Positions 24,436 through 33,638 of a DNA stretch of 64,000 bases are shown here, piece by piece. Numbering within the stretch: position 1 is the stretch's first letter; every line of letters starts with the position of its first letter. The stretch comes from Chthoniobacterales bacterium. Lineage in GTDB: Bacteria > Verrucomicrobiota > Verrucomicrobiia > Chthoniobacterales > DASVRZ01. The notes under the pieces are model-generated. The model did no database searches. It was not told the origin of the DNA and was given only the letters and a program-made list of their open reading frames with translations. A program made the translations under genes and the position numbers. The stretch spans positions 186,001 to 250,000 of the forward strand of contig JBDSQB010000002.1 of assembly GCA_039930045.1 (NCBI GenBank), given 5' to 3'.

Positions 24436-27400
24436 TCACGGGCGAGGCGATTGATCGAGTGTCTCACGGATTTTGCGCATGAGTGCCGTCGGGCTGAAGG
24501 GTTTTGGCAGGAAGCCGCCGTGGGCTCCGGTGGCATCCGCTTGGTCGGACGTGTAGAGGACAGCCGCACCGGGGTGGTGTGCAAGGACGTGGGCGGCGAG
24601 AGTTTCGCCAGCCATGCCGGACAAGGCCATGTCGGTAACGAGCAGATGGATCGGCCCTCGATCCGGGCGCTGCGCCAGACTCCAGGCGGCCTGCCCGCTG
24701 GCGGCGGTGAGCACGGTGTAACCCACCTTCCCGAGCAGGATGCCGGACATCTCGCGCAAGGCGGGATCTTCCTCCACCAGCAGGATGGCTTCCGTGCCCC
24801 TGGCGGCGGGCGATGCGGGCGCGGGTGAAACTTCGAGGGAACTCGCCTGCGCGAAGCTGGGAAGGTAGATTTGGAAGCTGGTCCCTTCCCCGGGAAGGCT
24901 CTGGACGGCAATGTGCCCCCCGCTTTGTTTGATGATGCCGTAGCAGGTGGCGAGCCCGAGGCCGGTGCCCTGGCCCACGCCTTTGGTGGAAAAGAAAGGC
25001 TCGAAAATGTGGCGGCGGGTCGTCTCGCTCATGCCGATGCCCGTGTCGGTGATAGCGAGCATGACGAATTCGCCTGGCTTCAATTCGGGGAAGCCGCTCA
25101 CAGCATTTGGATCCAGCGCGACGCAGGAAGTTTCTAGCGTCAGTCTGCCTCCATTGGGCATGGCGGCGTTGGCGTTTAACACCATGTTGACGATGACCTG
25201 CTCGATCTGCCCGACATCCGCCCGCACAGGTTTTAATCCGCAGCCCGGCACGAGGCGCAAATCCACGTTTTGGCCGATCAGGTGGCGCAACATCATTTCC
25301 CTGTCGAAGAGGACGGCATTGAGATCGAGGATTTCCGGACGGAGAATCTGTTTGCGTCCGTAGGCCAGCAGTTGGCGCGTGAGAGCGGCGGCGCGGTCGG
25401 CGGCCTTGCGGATTTCGGTCGCGTTGGTTACGAGCGGATTTCCCGGGGGCAGATCGTGGAGCAGCAATTCACTCTGGCCGATGATGGCCGTCATGATGCT
25501 GTTGAATTCGTGGGCGATGCCGCCGGCCAGCTTGCCAACCGTCTCCAATTTTTGAGATTGAAACAATCTGGCCTCCGCCTCTTTCAGAGCGGTGACGTCC
25601 TTGGAGATGCCGAAGGTGCCGATGATTTCACCGTCTTTGTCGCGGAACGGCATTTTGGTCGTGAGCACCCAGGATTCGCGACCATCCTGCCAGACCTCAT
25701 TTTCCATTTTGTTGATCAGCGGCTGGCCGGTGCGGATGATTTCCTGTTCGTCCTCAAAGGCCGGACGGGCGTGTTCCTCGGAGAAGAAATCGAAATCCGT
25801 CTTGCCTTCCATGTCGTCGGAAGAGGCCAGGCCAAACAGCCGGGCCTGGGCCTCGCTGGCCTTGATGAAGCGGGATTGGGTGTCCTTGAAATAAATGTGG
25901 TCGGGCGAATGATCCAGCAGCGTCCGCAACAGATCGTGTCCGTAGGCCGCCTCTTTTTCCGCCAGCTTGATGGCGGTGATGTCCTTGGAAATGCCGAAGG
26001 TGCCGATGACGTTGCCGTCCTTGTCGCGAAAGGGCAGTTTGGTGGTGAGGCACCACGACTCCCGGCCATCCGGCCAGATCTCTTTTTCCACTTTGCCAAT
26101 CATCGGCTCGCCGGTGCGGATGATTTCCTGTTCGTCCTCAAAGGCGGGACGGGCGTGCGCCTCGGAGAAGAAATCGAAATCCGTCTTGCCCACCATGTCG
26201 TCGGGGGAGGCCGCGCCAAACAGCCGGGCCTGTGTCTGACCCGCCTTGAGAAAACGGGACTGGGTGTCTTTGAAATAAATCTGGTCGGGCGAATGATCCA
26301 GCAGGGTCCGCAACAAATCGCGCTCGTAGGCCAGTTTCACTTCCGCCTGTTTGCGGTCGGTGATGTCGCCGAAAGCACCAATCACCCGAGTGATGATGCC
26401 ATCGGCATCCCGCTCCGCCTCCCCCGCGATGCGCGCCCAAATCTGCCGCCCGTTGGCCTCTTTCATCTCCGCATCCATGTCGAATGCAGTGCCCTCCGTG
26501 GCACAAAGCGCGATGGCCGCGCCGAGCTTTTCGCGGCTGTCCGGGGTATAGAGGTTCAACGACTCTTCCAGGGAAGGCTCTTCTCCGCGCTGAAAGCCCA
26601 GGCTTTCCCAGACTTCGCTGGACCAAAAGACGACGTTGTCCGGCACCGTGACCGCCCATCCTCCGACGCGCGAAATTTTACTCGCAATGCGCAACAACGA
26701 CTGATTCTGCAGCAGCTTGTCCTCGATGGCCTTCCGCTCCGTGATGTCGCTGGCCAGGCCCGTGAGGCGCACCAGTTTGCCCGCGGCGTCGCGCACTTGA
26801 AAGCCGCGGTCGTGAACCCAGCGGACGGTGCCATCGGGACGAGCGATCCGATACTCGACGCTCACCCGCGGCTCGTTGGCCATGAGCGTGCCAAAGACCG
26901 CGAGGACGTTGTCACGATCCTCCGGGAGGATGGTTTCGATCCACTGGTGAGGACGGGCATACAAGCTCTCCATCGAACGTCCCCAAATCATTTCATAACC
27001 CGCACTGACGTAGTGCATGATCGTCAAATCCGGCGAAGTGATCCAGAAGACGTCGGTGATGTTATCCGCCAGCAGGCGGAATTTCTCCTCGCTTTCACGC
27101 AACGCCTCGCTGGCCTGCTTCACGTCGTGCATGTCGGTGCAGGTGCCAAACCACCAGCGAATCGCGCCGGCTTTATCGCGCTGCGGGACTCCACGAACGA
27201 GGAACCAGCGATAACCGCCAAGGTGATCGCGTAGTCGGACCTCCAGGTTATACTCTGCGCCATTCTCAGTGGCGTTTTTCCACGCATTTGTGGCACGTTG
27301 CCGATCGTCGGGATGAAACGGCTGACTCCAACCGTGCCCGGAACTCTCCTCCAGTGTCAGACCTGTGTAATCCACCCAGCGTTGATTGAAGTAAACGTTC

Positions 27401-29103
27401 CATCCATCAGGCCGGCACTTCCACACCATTTGCGGCATGGACTCCGCCAGTGCCCGGAACTCCTGCTCACTTTCCCCCAAGGCTTCCTCCGCCCGCTTGC
27501 GCTCGGTGATGTCCTCCTGAACCGCAAAAAAACGGCGCTTGCCGGCCAGCTCGAAAGCACTGATCTGCGCCTGCGCGATGAACGTCGTGCCGTCTTTCCT
27601 GCGCCGGATGACTTCCCCCACCCAACTCGATCCATGTTGCACAGCAGCCATTGTTTCGGAGGTAACCCGCCGACCTTCCGCCTCATCCAGATCGCGCAGC
27701 ACAGAAACATTCTGGCCGATTAGTTCCCCGCGTTCATAACCAAACATGCCGTCACACGCCGGATTTGTGGTGATGATCTGGCCATCTTCGTCGGCAACGA
27801 TCACCGCCTCGGTCATGCTCTCCATCACATGGCCCTGCATTTGCAGCGTGTCGTTGGAATGGAGCAACTCCGCAGTGCGTTCAGCCACGCGCACCTCAAG
27901 TTCATCGCGGTCCCGGGATAAGGCGGTGAGCTGCTGCTGGATTTGGTCGGCCATCTGGTTGAACGCCGCCGCCAAGTCGCCAATCTCATCGCTGGAATTG
28001 ACATGGGCGCGGCGGGTCGTTTCCCCTGCGCTGAATGCGCGCGTGGTTTGGGCCAGGACGCGGAGGGGCGCAGCGAGATAACGGGCGACCAGCGGGGCCA
28101 GCAAGGTGATCAAAAAGAGAATCGCCGTTCCCAAAACGAGGTACAGCTTGCTCAAGGCGCGAATGGGCGCAAAGGCCTCCGCCGCGTCCAGTTTGACGAC
28201 CAGACCGCAGCGGAGCGTCGGGAGATATTTCCAGGCCGCCAGCACTTCCTTCCCGCGATAGTCCACGACCTGGCCGATGCCGTTGTTACCGTGAACGGCC
28301 TCGTGCAAGGGATGCCCGTTGCGCACACCGCCGGAAATAGACCGGCGAAAGGCGGCCTGCGGGTCGTGGCGGGTCGGGGTCATGAACATGATGGAGTTGC
28401 CGTTCAAGCGTCCGATGACGGTCTCGCCCGTCTCGCCCAGGCCGGTGTAGTCCTTCGCGATCTCAAACAGTTCCCTATTATTGATCCGCAGCATCAGCGT
28501 GCCCACCAGCAAGCCATTCTTGAAGATGGGCGCGGCGACGAATGCCTTCTGATCGCCGGTGGCGGCATCTACCGCGTAATCGGAGATCTCCGTCGTTAGG
28601 AGCAGGCTGACGTTTTCAAAAACATTTCCCAGCGGGGTGTCTTGATACGGTGCCGTGCGCAGGTTGGCCCCCAGTTCGGCGGTGGGAAAGTGGGAGAAAA
28701 TGACATCGCCGCTGGCGTCAACCAGCAGGACGTTGTCATAATTATTCAGTTCCACGTAAGGCCGGAAAGAAATCCCGGCATTGCGGGCGGCGGCCGTGTA
28801 TTCGGGAGAATTTCTGTCTTTGTGAAAGGTGTTACTCAACTCATCCAGATGGGCGAGCAGGCTCGGGCGCCGCGAGTTCCCTGTGACATCCACGATCCGC
28901 GAGACCAAATAATCTTCGATCCGTTGCGCCTTGCTGTCGGCGACGACCTGGAGGTTGCTCATGACTTGTTGCCGCAGGCTCCGGCTGGCGTAATTGAAGG
29001 CCAGCGAACCGGTGATGAGCAGGGGCAGCAACCCGATCAGGATAAAGAACGCCGCCAGTTTGGCGTCCATCCGGGTCAGCTTTGGAAAAGATATTTTGTT
29101 CAT
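24436..29103 (-). CDS. Hybrid histidine kinase, dCACHE-HAMP-six PAS-HisKA-HATPase-REC
   Basis: The 1555-aa membrane sensor has TM1 near residues 16-37, a periplasmic dCACHE-like sensor to about 295, TM2 (LGTAILFLITLLAPLVA), HAMP, and six PAS/PAC domains starting at about residues 410, 535, 665, 790, 920 and 1050. The phosphoacceptor His is in GGIAHEFNSIM (about 1198), then N- and G-boxes (VLNANAAMPNGG, DTGIGMSE, GQGTGLGLAT), and a REC domain whose Asp is in LLVTDMALSG (about 1490) with Lys in PKPFS. PAS5 and PAS6 are near-identical tandem copies. I use ATG 29103; ATG 29109 is also possible. It follows the UrtA-like gene by 14 bp and is probably co-transcribed with it. Confidence 0.93.
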   Translation of the reverse strand: MNKISFPKLTRMDAKLAAFFILIGLLPLLITGSLAFNYASRSLRQQVMSNLQVVADSKAQRIEDYLVSRIVDVTGNSRRPSLLAHLDELSNTFHKDRNSPEYTAAARNAGISFRPYVELNNYDNVLLVDASGDVIFSHFPTAELGANLRTAPYQDTPLGNVFENVSLLLTTEISDYAVDAATGDQKAFVAAPIFKNGLLVGTLMLRINNRELFEIAKDYTGLGETGETVIGRLNGNSIMFMTPTRHDPQAAFRRSISGGVRNGHPLHEAVHGNNGIGQVVDYRGKEVLAAWKYLPTLRCGLVVKLDAAEAFAPIRALSKLYLVLGTAILFLITLLAPLVARYLAAPLRVLAQTTRAFSAGETTRRAHVNSSDEIGDLAAAFNQMADQIQQQLTALSRDRDELEVRVAERTAELLHSNDTLQMQGHVMESMTEAVIVADEDGQIITTNPACDGMFGYERGELIGQNVSVLRDLDEAEGRRVTSETMAAVQHGSSWVGEVIRRRKDGTTFIAQAQISAFELAGKRRFFAVQEDITERKRAEEALGESEQEFRALAESMPQMVWKCRPDGWNVYFNQRWVDYTGLTLEESSGHGWSQPFHPDDRQRATNAWKNATENGAEYNLEVRLRDHLGGYRWFLVRGVPQRDKAGAIRWWFGTCTDMHDVKQASEALRESEEKFRLLADNITDVFWITSPDLTIMHYVSAGYEMIWGRSMESLYARPHQWIETILPEDRDNVLAVFGTLMANEPRVSVEYRIARPDGTVRWVHDRGFQVRDAAGKLVRLTGLASDITERKAIEDKLLQNQSLLRIASKISRVGGWAVTVPDNVVFWSSEVWESLGFQRGEEPSLEESLNLYTPDSREKLGAAIALCATEGTAFDMDAEMKEANGRQIWARIAGEAERDADGIITRVIGAFGDITDRKQAEVKLAYERDLLRTLLDHSPDQIYFKDTQSRFLKAGQTQARLFGAASPDDMVGKTDFDFFSEAHARPAFEDEQEIIRTGEPMIGKVEKEIWPDGRESWCLTTKLPFRDKDGNVIGTFGISKDITAIKLAEKEAAYGHDLLRTLLDHSPDHIYFKDTQSRFIKASEAQARLFGLASSDDMEGKTDFDFFSEEHARPAFEDEQEIIRTGQPLINKMENEVWQDGRESWVLTTKMPFRDKDGEIIGTFGISKDVTALKEAEARLFQSQKLETVGKLAGGIAHEFNSIMTAIIGQSELLLHDLPPGNPLVTNATEIRKAADRAAALTRQLLAYGRKQILRPEILDLNAVLFDREMMLRHLIGQNVDLRLVPGCGLKPVRADVGQIEQVIVNMVLNANAAMPNGGRLTLETSCVALDPNAVSGFPELKPGEFVMLAITDTGIGMSETTRRHIFEPFFSTKGVGQGTGLGLATCYGIIKQSGGHIAVQSLPGEGTSFQIYLPSFAQASSLEVSPAPASPAARGTEAILLVEEDPALREMSGILLGKVGYTVLTAASGQAAWSLAQRPDRGPIHLLVTDMALSGMAGETLAAHVLAHHPGAAVLYTSDQADATGAHGGFLPKPFSPTALMRKIRETLDQSPRP
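25590..26341 (-). repeat. Tandem duplication of a PAS domain inside the kinase
   Basis: Two copies of a 384-bp unit (128 codons) follow each other. Each encodes LLRTLLDHSPD, YFKDTQSRF, DFDFFSE, ARPAFEDEQEIIRTG and GTFGISKD with few changes. The similarity extends to the third codon positions, so the duplication is recent compared with the other PAS domains of this protein. Confidence 0.85.
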
Positions 29104-29117
29104 GCGCATCTCGCAAG

Positions 29118-30365
29118 TTACGGGCTGGCCCACGCGCCGCCCCAGCCGTTTTGCATTTCCACCAGAAACGCGTCCCACTCGGATCGCGAGCGGAACGCAG
29201 GATAAGGAATTGGCCGGATGGGATCGTTGGAACTCCAGACGATTTCAAACTGGCCGTCCACCCGGATTTTGCCAATCCGCACGACTTTCCAGGTGTGCTG
29301 CGTGGCCGCGTCAATCGTGATGATGCCCTCCGGCGCGGCGAGGCTTTGGTTGCGTAGCGCCTTGCGCACCTCGGGCACGTCGGTTGTTCCCGCAGCGGTT
29401 ACCGCCCGCGCCCAAAGCTGCACACCGAAATAGGCCGCCTCCATCGGGTCATCCGTCACGCGATTCTGACCGTAGCGAGTGCGGAACGCTTTCACGAAGC
29501 TGCGGTTTTCCGGGCTGTCCACGCTCTGAAAATAATTCCAGGCGGCGTAATCGCCCGCCATCGTGCGCGCGTCCATATGGCGCAACTCATCCTCGGCCAA
29601 GCTGAACGAGACCGTCGGGATCTGCGCCGGCGTGATCCCGGCGCGGCGCAGCGCCTCGAAGAAGGCCACGTTGCTGTCGCCGTTGATGGTGTTAAGAATC
29701 ACGGTGGGCTGCGTCTGCTCGATTTTTTGGACGACGCCCGTGACGTCGCGGCTGCCTAGGCGGAGATATTCCTCCCCGACGATCTCCCCGCCCAGCGCCA
29801 GCACCTGCGCCTTGATGATGGCGTTGGCGGTGCGCGGGAAAACGTAGTCCGATCCGACCAGAAAAAATCGTTTGCCCAGATGGTCGAAACTCCATTTCAC
29901 GGCGGGGATGATCTGCTGGTTCGGCGTTGCGCCTAGATAGATGATATTGGGTGATTGCTCCAAGCCCTCGTATTGCACCGGATAAAAGAGCAGGTGGTTG
30001 TGTTTCTCAAACACGGGCTTGACGGTCTTGCGGCTGGCGGACGTCCAGCAGCCGAAGACGACCGCGACCCGCTCCTGCGTGATCAGCCGCTCGGCCTCGC
30101 GGGCAAACGTCGGCCAGTCGGACCGGCCATCGGCGACGACGGGCTCGATCCGTCTGCCCAGCACACCGCCCCGGGCATTGAGTTCTTCAATGGCCAACAA
30201 AGTGGCGTCTCGAACGGAGGTTTCGCTGATGGCCATCGTGCCAGTCAGCGAGTGAAGAATCCCCACTTTGATCGGTTGCTTCTTGGCGCTCCAGCCCACC
30301 CACACGCCCACGCCGACCGCGATCAAGAACATTACCAGCCCGGCGGTGATGAGGATTTTTTTCAT
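29118..30365 (-). CDS. UrtA/FmdD-like substrate-binding protein, probably membrane-anchored
   Basis: The 415-aa protein belongs to the type 1 periplasmic binding proteins of the urea/amide group: VGILHSLTGTMAISETS, VVFGCWTSASRKTVKPVFE, HLLFYPVQYEGLEQSPNI and GSDYVFPRTAN are all typical of UrtA. Residues 5-25 are a strong hydrophobic segment without an obvious cleavage site or lipobox, so it may stay anchored in the inner membrane. No permease or ATPase gene of a Urt transporter is near; it sits directly upstream of a large hybrid histidine kinase and downstream of another. This suggests a role in signal detection rather than uptake. The ligand could be urea, a short amide or an amino acid. 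Confidence 0.85.
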   Translation of the reverse strand: MKKILITAGLVMFLIAVGVGVWVGWSAKKQPIKVGILHSLTGTMAISETSVRDATLLAIEELNARGGVLGRRIEPVVADGRSDWPTFAREAERLITQERVAVVFGCWTSASRKTVKPVFEKHNHLLFYPVQYEGLEQSPNIIYLGATPNQQIIPAVKWSFDHLGKRFFLVGSDYVFPRTANAIIKAQVLALGGEIVGEEYLRLGSRDVTGVVQKIEQTQPTVILNTINGDSNVAFFEALRRAGITPAQIPTVSFSLAEDELRHMDARTMAGDYAAWNYFQSVDSPENRSFVKAFRTRYGQNRVTDDPMEAAYFGVQLWARAVTAAGTTDVPEVRKALRNQSLAAPEGIITIDAATQHTWKVVRIGKIRVDGQFEIVWSSNDPIRPIPYPAFRSRSEWDAFLVEMQNGWGGAWASP

Positions 30366-30463
30366 GTTCTGTAATGTGTATTTACCGGATGATTGCGAAG
30401 TCTTCAGACAGCTCCAAGTCTTGCCCGCAGGAAACTACACACCGAAGACCTCCAATGATTCTG

Positions 30464-32422
30464 TTATGGAGTTTTCCCTTCGTTCGCCGGAACTGGCCCA
30501 TCCAGCATCTCGCGCACTCGCTGGATGAGAATGGAGGTGGTGTAGGGTTTGGGGAGAAAATGAACGCCCGTCTCTAGCACGCCGTGCTTCGCAATGGCGT
30601 CGTCCGTATAGCCGGAGGTAAAAAGGATTTTGATGTCCGGATAGGTGGCCTGGAGCCATTCGGCCATCACTTTGCCTCCCATTCGCGGCATGATGACATC
30701 CGTCACCACCAGGCTGATGGGCTCTCCTTTGTGCTCACGCGCCATGTGCAACCCATCCTGGCCATTATTGGCCCGCAAAACCGTGTAGCCTTGCGCCTCC
30801 AGCACACTGGCGGCGAGATGGCGCACGGACGGTTCATCCTCGACCAGCAACAACGTTTCCGTGCCGCGTGGCAGCGGACCTTCCATGAGCTGCTCCGCCG
30901 AGATGGTGAGAGGTTGCTCGACCACCGGGAAATAAACCCGAAATATCGTGCCCTGACCCAGCCTGCTCTCCACAGCGATAAAGCCGTTGGATTGTTTGAC
31001 GATGGTCTGGCAGGTGGCCAGGCCCAAACCCGTGCCCTGACCCTTCGGCTTCGTCGTGAAAAAGGCCTCGAACAACCGCTCCTTGACTTCATCCGTCATC
31101 CCCGTTCCCGTGTCGCTAACTGTAAGCAGCACATAATCTCCCGGTTCCATTCCCGGTTGGTTGCGAGCCTTGTCCTCACCAAGCGTGACGTTGCTGGCGG
31201 CGATCTTCAGCTTTCCGCCGTTGGGCATGGCGTCACGGGCATTGACGACCAGATTCATCAAGACCTGCCCCACCTGACCGGCGTCGGCCTTGATGTGTCC
31301 GATCTCCGGCACGGGAAGAATGGTGAGCTCAATATTTTCATCAATGAGCCGTCGCAGCATTTTATCGAGGTCTTCGATCACCCGATTCAGGTCAAGCACC
31401 ACAGGCTGCACGGTTTGTTTGCGGCTGAAAACCAAGAGTTGCCTTGTCAATGCGACCGCGCGTTCCGCAGCCTGCTGGATTTCCTCGGCACATTTGCGCG
31501 GAAAACCATCGGGAGCTAGTTCCAGCATCATCAAATTTCCGTAGCCCATGATGACGGCCAGGATGTTGTTGAAATCGTGCGCCACGCCGCCAGCAAGCTG
31601 GCCAATGACCTCCATTTTTTGCGCCTCGACAAATTGCGCCTCAAGTTGCTTGTTCGCGGTGATGTCTTGAATCTGGGAAATGAAATAAAGCGGCTCGCCT
31701 AGGGGGTTGCGCACCAGGGAAACACTCAAAAGAATGGTGACCGCGCGCCCATCCCGATGCAAATAGCGCTTCTCCATCTGGTAGAAACGGGTTTTGCCCT
31801 CCAGCAATTGCCTCATATGCTCCATATCCGCCTCCAGATCCTCTGCGTGGGTAATGTCCTGAAATGTCCGCGAGAGCAATTCCGCCTCGGAATAACCGAC
31901 TGTCTCGCACAGCGACCGATTGACTTTGAGAAACTGTCCGTCCGGGGAAGCCAGCGCCATGCCAATGGGCGCATACTCAAACGCATTGGCGAAACTTTGC
32001 TCGCTCGCCTCCAACTCACTCTCCACCTGGCAGCGTTTCGCGCGTTCGTCCGTTTCTCGCATGGCCCGGCGCACTGCGGGAGCCAGGCGGGAGAGGCGCT
32101 CCTTCAAGACATAATCCGTGGCACCACTCTTCAGCGAATCAATGGCCCGTTCCTCCCCCAGCGTCCCGGAAACGAAGATTAGTGGGATGTCCGGCCATTG
32201 GGCGCGCACAATTTCCAGGGCCGACAATCCATCAAATGCGGGCAGCGAGAAATCCGATAGAATCAGATCAATGCCTCCGCGTTTGAGCGTGGCCAAAAAA
32301 TCCACACGATTTTCCACACAGGTGGTCGCGCAGACAATGCCTCCGGCTTCCAAGGCGGCTTGAACGAGCGCGGCATCCTGAGGATCATCTTCCAGATGCA
32401 GAATATTTAAGGGGGATTTCAT
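30464..32422 (-). CDS. Soluble hybrid histidine kinase, REC-PAS-HisKA-HATPase-REC
   Basis: The 652-aa cytoplasmic protein has an N-terminal receiver (ILHLEDDPQDAAL; phosphoacceptor Asp in LILSDFSLPAFDG), a PAS/PAC domain at about 140-265, HisKA with GQLAGGVAHDFNNIL (His about 283), HATPase with VVNARDAMPNGGK, DTGTGMTDE and GQGTGLGLAT, and a C-terminal receiver (LLLVEDEPSVRHL, Asp in LVVTDVIMPRMGG, Lys in PKPYT). There is no membrane segment, so input must come through the first receiver or the PAS. It lies 98 bp upstream of the UrtA-like gene on the same strand, which suggests a phosphorelay with the other kinase. Confidence 0.93.
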   Translation of the reverse strand: MKSPLNILHLEDDPQDAALVQAALEAGGIVCATTCVENRVDFLATLKRGGIDLILSDFSLPAFDGLSALEIVRAQWPDIPLIFVSGTLGEERAIDSLKSGATDYVLKERLSRLAPAVRRAMRETDERAKRCQVESELEASEQSFANAFEYAPIGMALASPDGQFLKVNRSLCETVGYSEAELLSRTFQDITHAEDLEADMEHMRQLLEGKTRFYQMEKRYLHRDGRAVTILLSVSLVRNPLGEPLYFISQIQDITANKQLEAQFVEAQKMEVIGQLAGGVAHDFNNILAVIMGYGNLMMLELAPDGFPRKCAEEIQQAAERAVALTRQLLVFSRKQTVQPVVLDLNRVIEDLDKMLRRLIDENIELTILPVPEIGHIKADAGQVGQVLMNLVVNARDAMPNGGKLKIAASNVTLGEDKARNQPGMEPGDYVLLTVSDTGTGMTDEVKERLFEAFFTTKPKGQGTGLGLATCQTIVKQSNGFIAVESRLGQGTIFRVYFPVVEQPLTISAEQLMEGPLPRGTETLLLVEDEPSVRHLAASVLEAQGYTVLRANNGQDGLHMAREHKGEPISLVVTDVIMPRMGGKVMAEWLQATYPDIKILFTSGYTDDAIAKHGVLETGVHFLPKPYTTSILIQRVREMLDGPVPANEGKTP

Positions 32423-32492
32423 TATTTAAACTCTCTTTCCACCAAGGAATGAACCGCTCAGTTCCCAGGCGAATCTTTGCTATTGGTATGGA

Positions 32493-32719
32493 TCATAAGG
32501 CGGCGGTTTTATTGAGCCCGACCCAGAAGAAGCCGAGCTGCTCCACCGCCTTGCTGAACTCGGAAAAACTGACTGGCTTCACAGCGTAGGCATTGACTCC
32601 GTGTTTGTAAACTTGCGGGAAATGGAATAACTAAACGCCTCCAGGTCCTCATTGGCGGTGAGCAATTGCGCCGAGCGCATGGCCTGATTGGTGACCATGT
32701 CGAGAAAAAGGACTCGCAT
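32493..32719 (-). pseudogene. Fused scar of a histidine kinase and a response regulator
   Basis: From 32719 the frame reads MRVLFLDMVTNQAMRSAQLL then TANEDLEAFSYSISR, the start of a HisKA helix (normally ...SHDLRAPL). The next bases jump to another gene in another frame: QVYKHGVNAYAVKPVSF, then FSKAVEQLGFFWVGLNKTAA and a stop at 32493, which is the C-terminal end of an Rcp1-type single-domain response regulator. A deletion between CGC and AAG joined the two and removed the kinase core and most of the regulator. The following 190 bp up to the Nudix gene hold further degraded sequence with no frame I can name. Confidence 0.75.
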
Positions 32720-32911
32720 CCGTCACCCGCCCCGTCTCGACTTCCAAATAAGAATGCCATCCTGTTTCCGCTCCGCCACGCGCTGCGAGAATGCCTGCAT
32801 CGTTGGCCCGTGATGTGGTTGGCTCCGGTACTAAAGAGTCCTCTGGCACTGCGACGCACACCCTCGTCCCATCGCACTGGGACACAAGGGAAGTTTCAGC
32901 ATATTGTGAAA

Positions 32912-33550
32912 CTAAATCAATCCCATGGTCACGAGCCGCGCAAAGGCGGCGAGGGTGTTCGCGTCGCGAATCTCGGCGCTGGCGATCATCTGGCGAAACT
33001 CGTCCGGGGTGAAGGAGCGGCATTCCACGATGCTTTCCGCCTCGTCGTGCTGGGCTCCATCGGCATGGGGCACTAGCTGGTCGGCGAGAAAAAGATAGCT
33101 GTGCTCGTCGGTGAATCCGGCCGACGGAAAGAAAACCCCGAGCGGAGTTAGAGTCGTATCTGGGCCGGCGGCGTAGCCTGTTTCCTCGCGGAGTTCGCGC
33201 CAGACGCTCTGCTGCTGCAGCCCGGTGAAATCGCCCGCTTCCATTTCGATCTGACCCGCCGGAAATTCCCAGATCGCCTGCCGGATGGCGATGCGCTCCT
33301 GGCGGATGAGCAGCCAGCGATCGTCCACGGTTTTCGCGGCGACGACGACGGCGTTTTTTCGTCTTACCACCGTCCAGGAAATGCCCTCGGGCCGGGTAGG
33401 AGTGACGACCAGTTCATGGTAAACCTTGGCAAATGGCCCGTCGTATTCCAGCGTGCGCTCCAGAGTGTGCCATCCGTCGTGATCGGCGGTGATGTTCGCC
33501 GCGCCGGGCAATGTCGGATCGCTCGCCCAGTTTCCAGAGGTGTCGCTCAT
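32912..33550 (-). CDS. Nudix hydrolase (ADP-ribose pyrophosphatase-like)
   Basis: The 212-aa protein has the ADP-ribose-pyrophosphatase layout: a beta-rich N-terminal dimerisation part ([14 protein letters not shown]), then WEFPAGQIE and the Nudix helix end [12 protein letters not shown]. Between the first Gly (PAGQIE) and RELREE there are 18 residues instead of 13, and the middle Glu of the Nudix signature is not at its normal place, so the box carries an insertion (about AGDFTG). Catalytic REUXEE residues are kept. I start at ATG 33550 (MSDTSGNW); the longer frame overlaps the promoter region of the divergent gene. It is 88 bp from the divergent ATP-grasp gene. Confidence 0.88.
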   Translation of the reverse strand: MSDTSGNWASDPTLPGAANITADHDGWHTLERTLEYDGPFAKVYHELVVTPTRPEGISWTVVRRKNAVVVAAKTVDDRWLLIRQERIAIRQAIWEFPAGQIEMEAGDFTGLQQQSVWRELREETGYAAGPDTTLTPLGVFFPSAGFTDEHSYLFLADQLVPHADGAQHDEAESIVECRSFTPDEFRQMIASAEIRDANTLAAFARLVTMGLI

Positions 33551-33638
33551 TCGCGATGGCTTAGCAGAGCGGTTCTTTTTTGTTAAGCCGAGTTTTTCGT
33601 TGCCACGAGAAAAAGGCTGTATAAATCTGGCCATCAGC

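Noticed and set aside
25270-27234. Plus-strand 654-aa frame opposite the large kinase
   Set aside because: It is antisense to a clear hybrid kinase, its protein shows no domain, and its open state follows from the high-GC codon pattern.
29118-30365. Urea ABC transporter operon
   Set aside because: Only the binding-protein gene is present; no UrtB-E-like genes are in the neighbourhood, so transport cannot be claimed.
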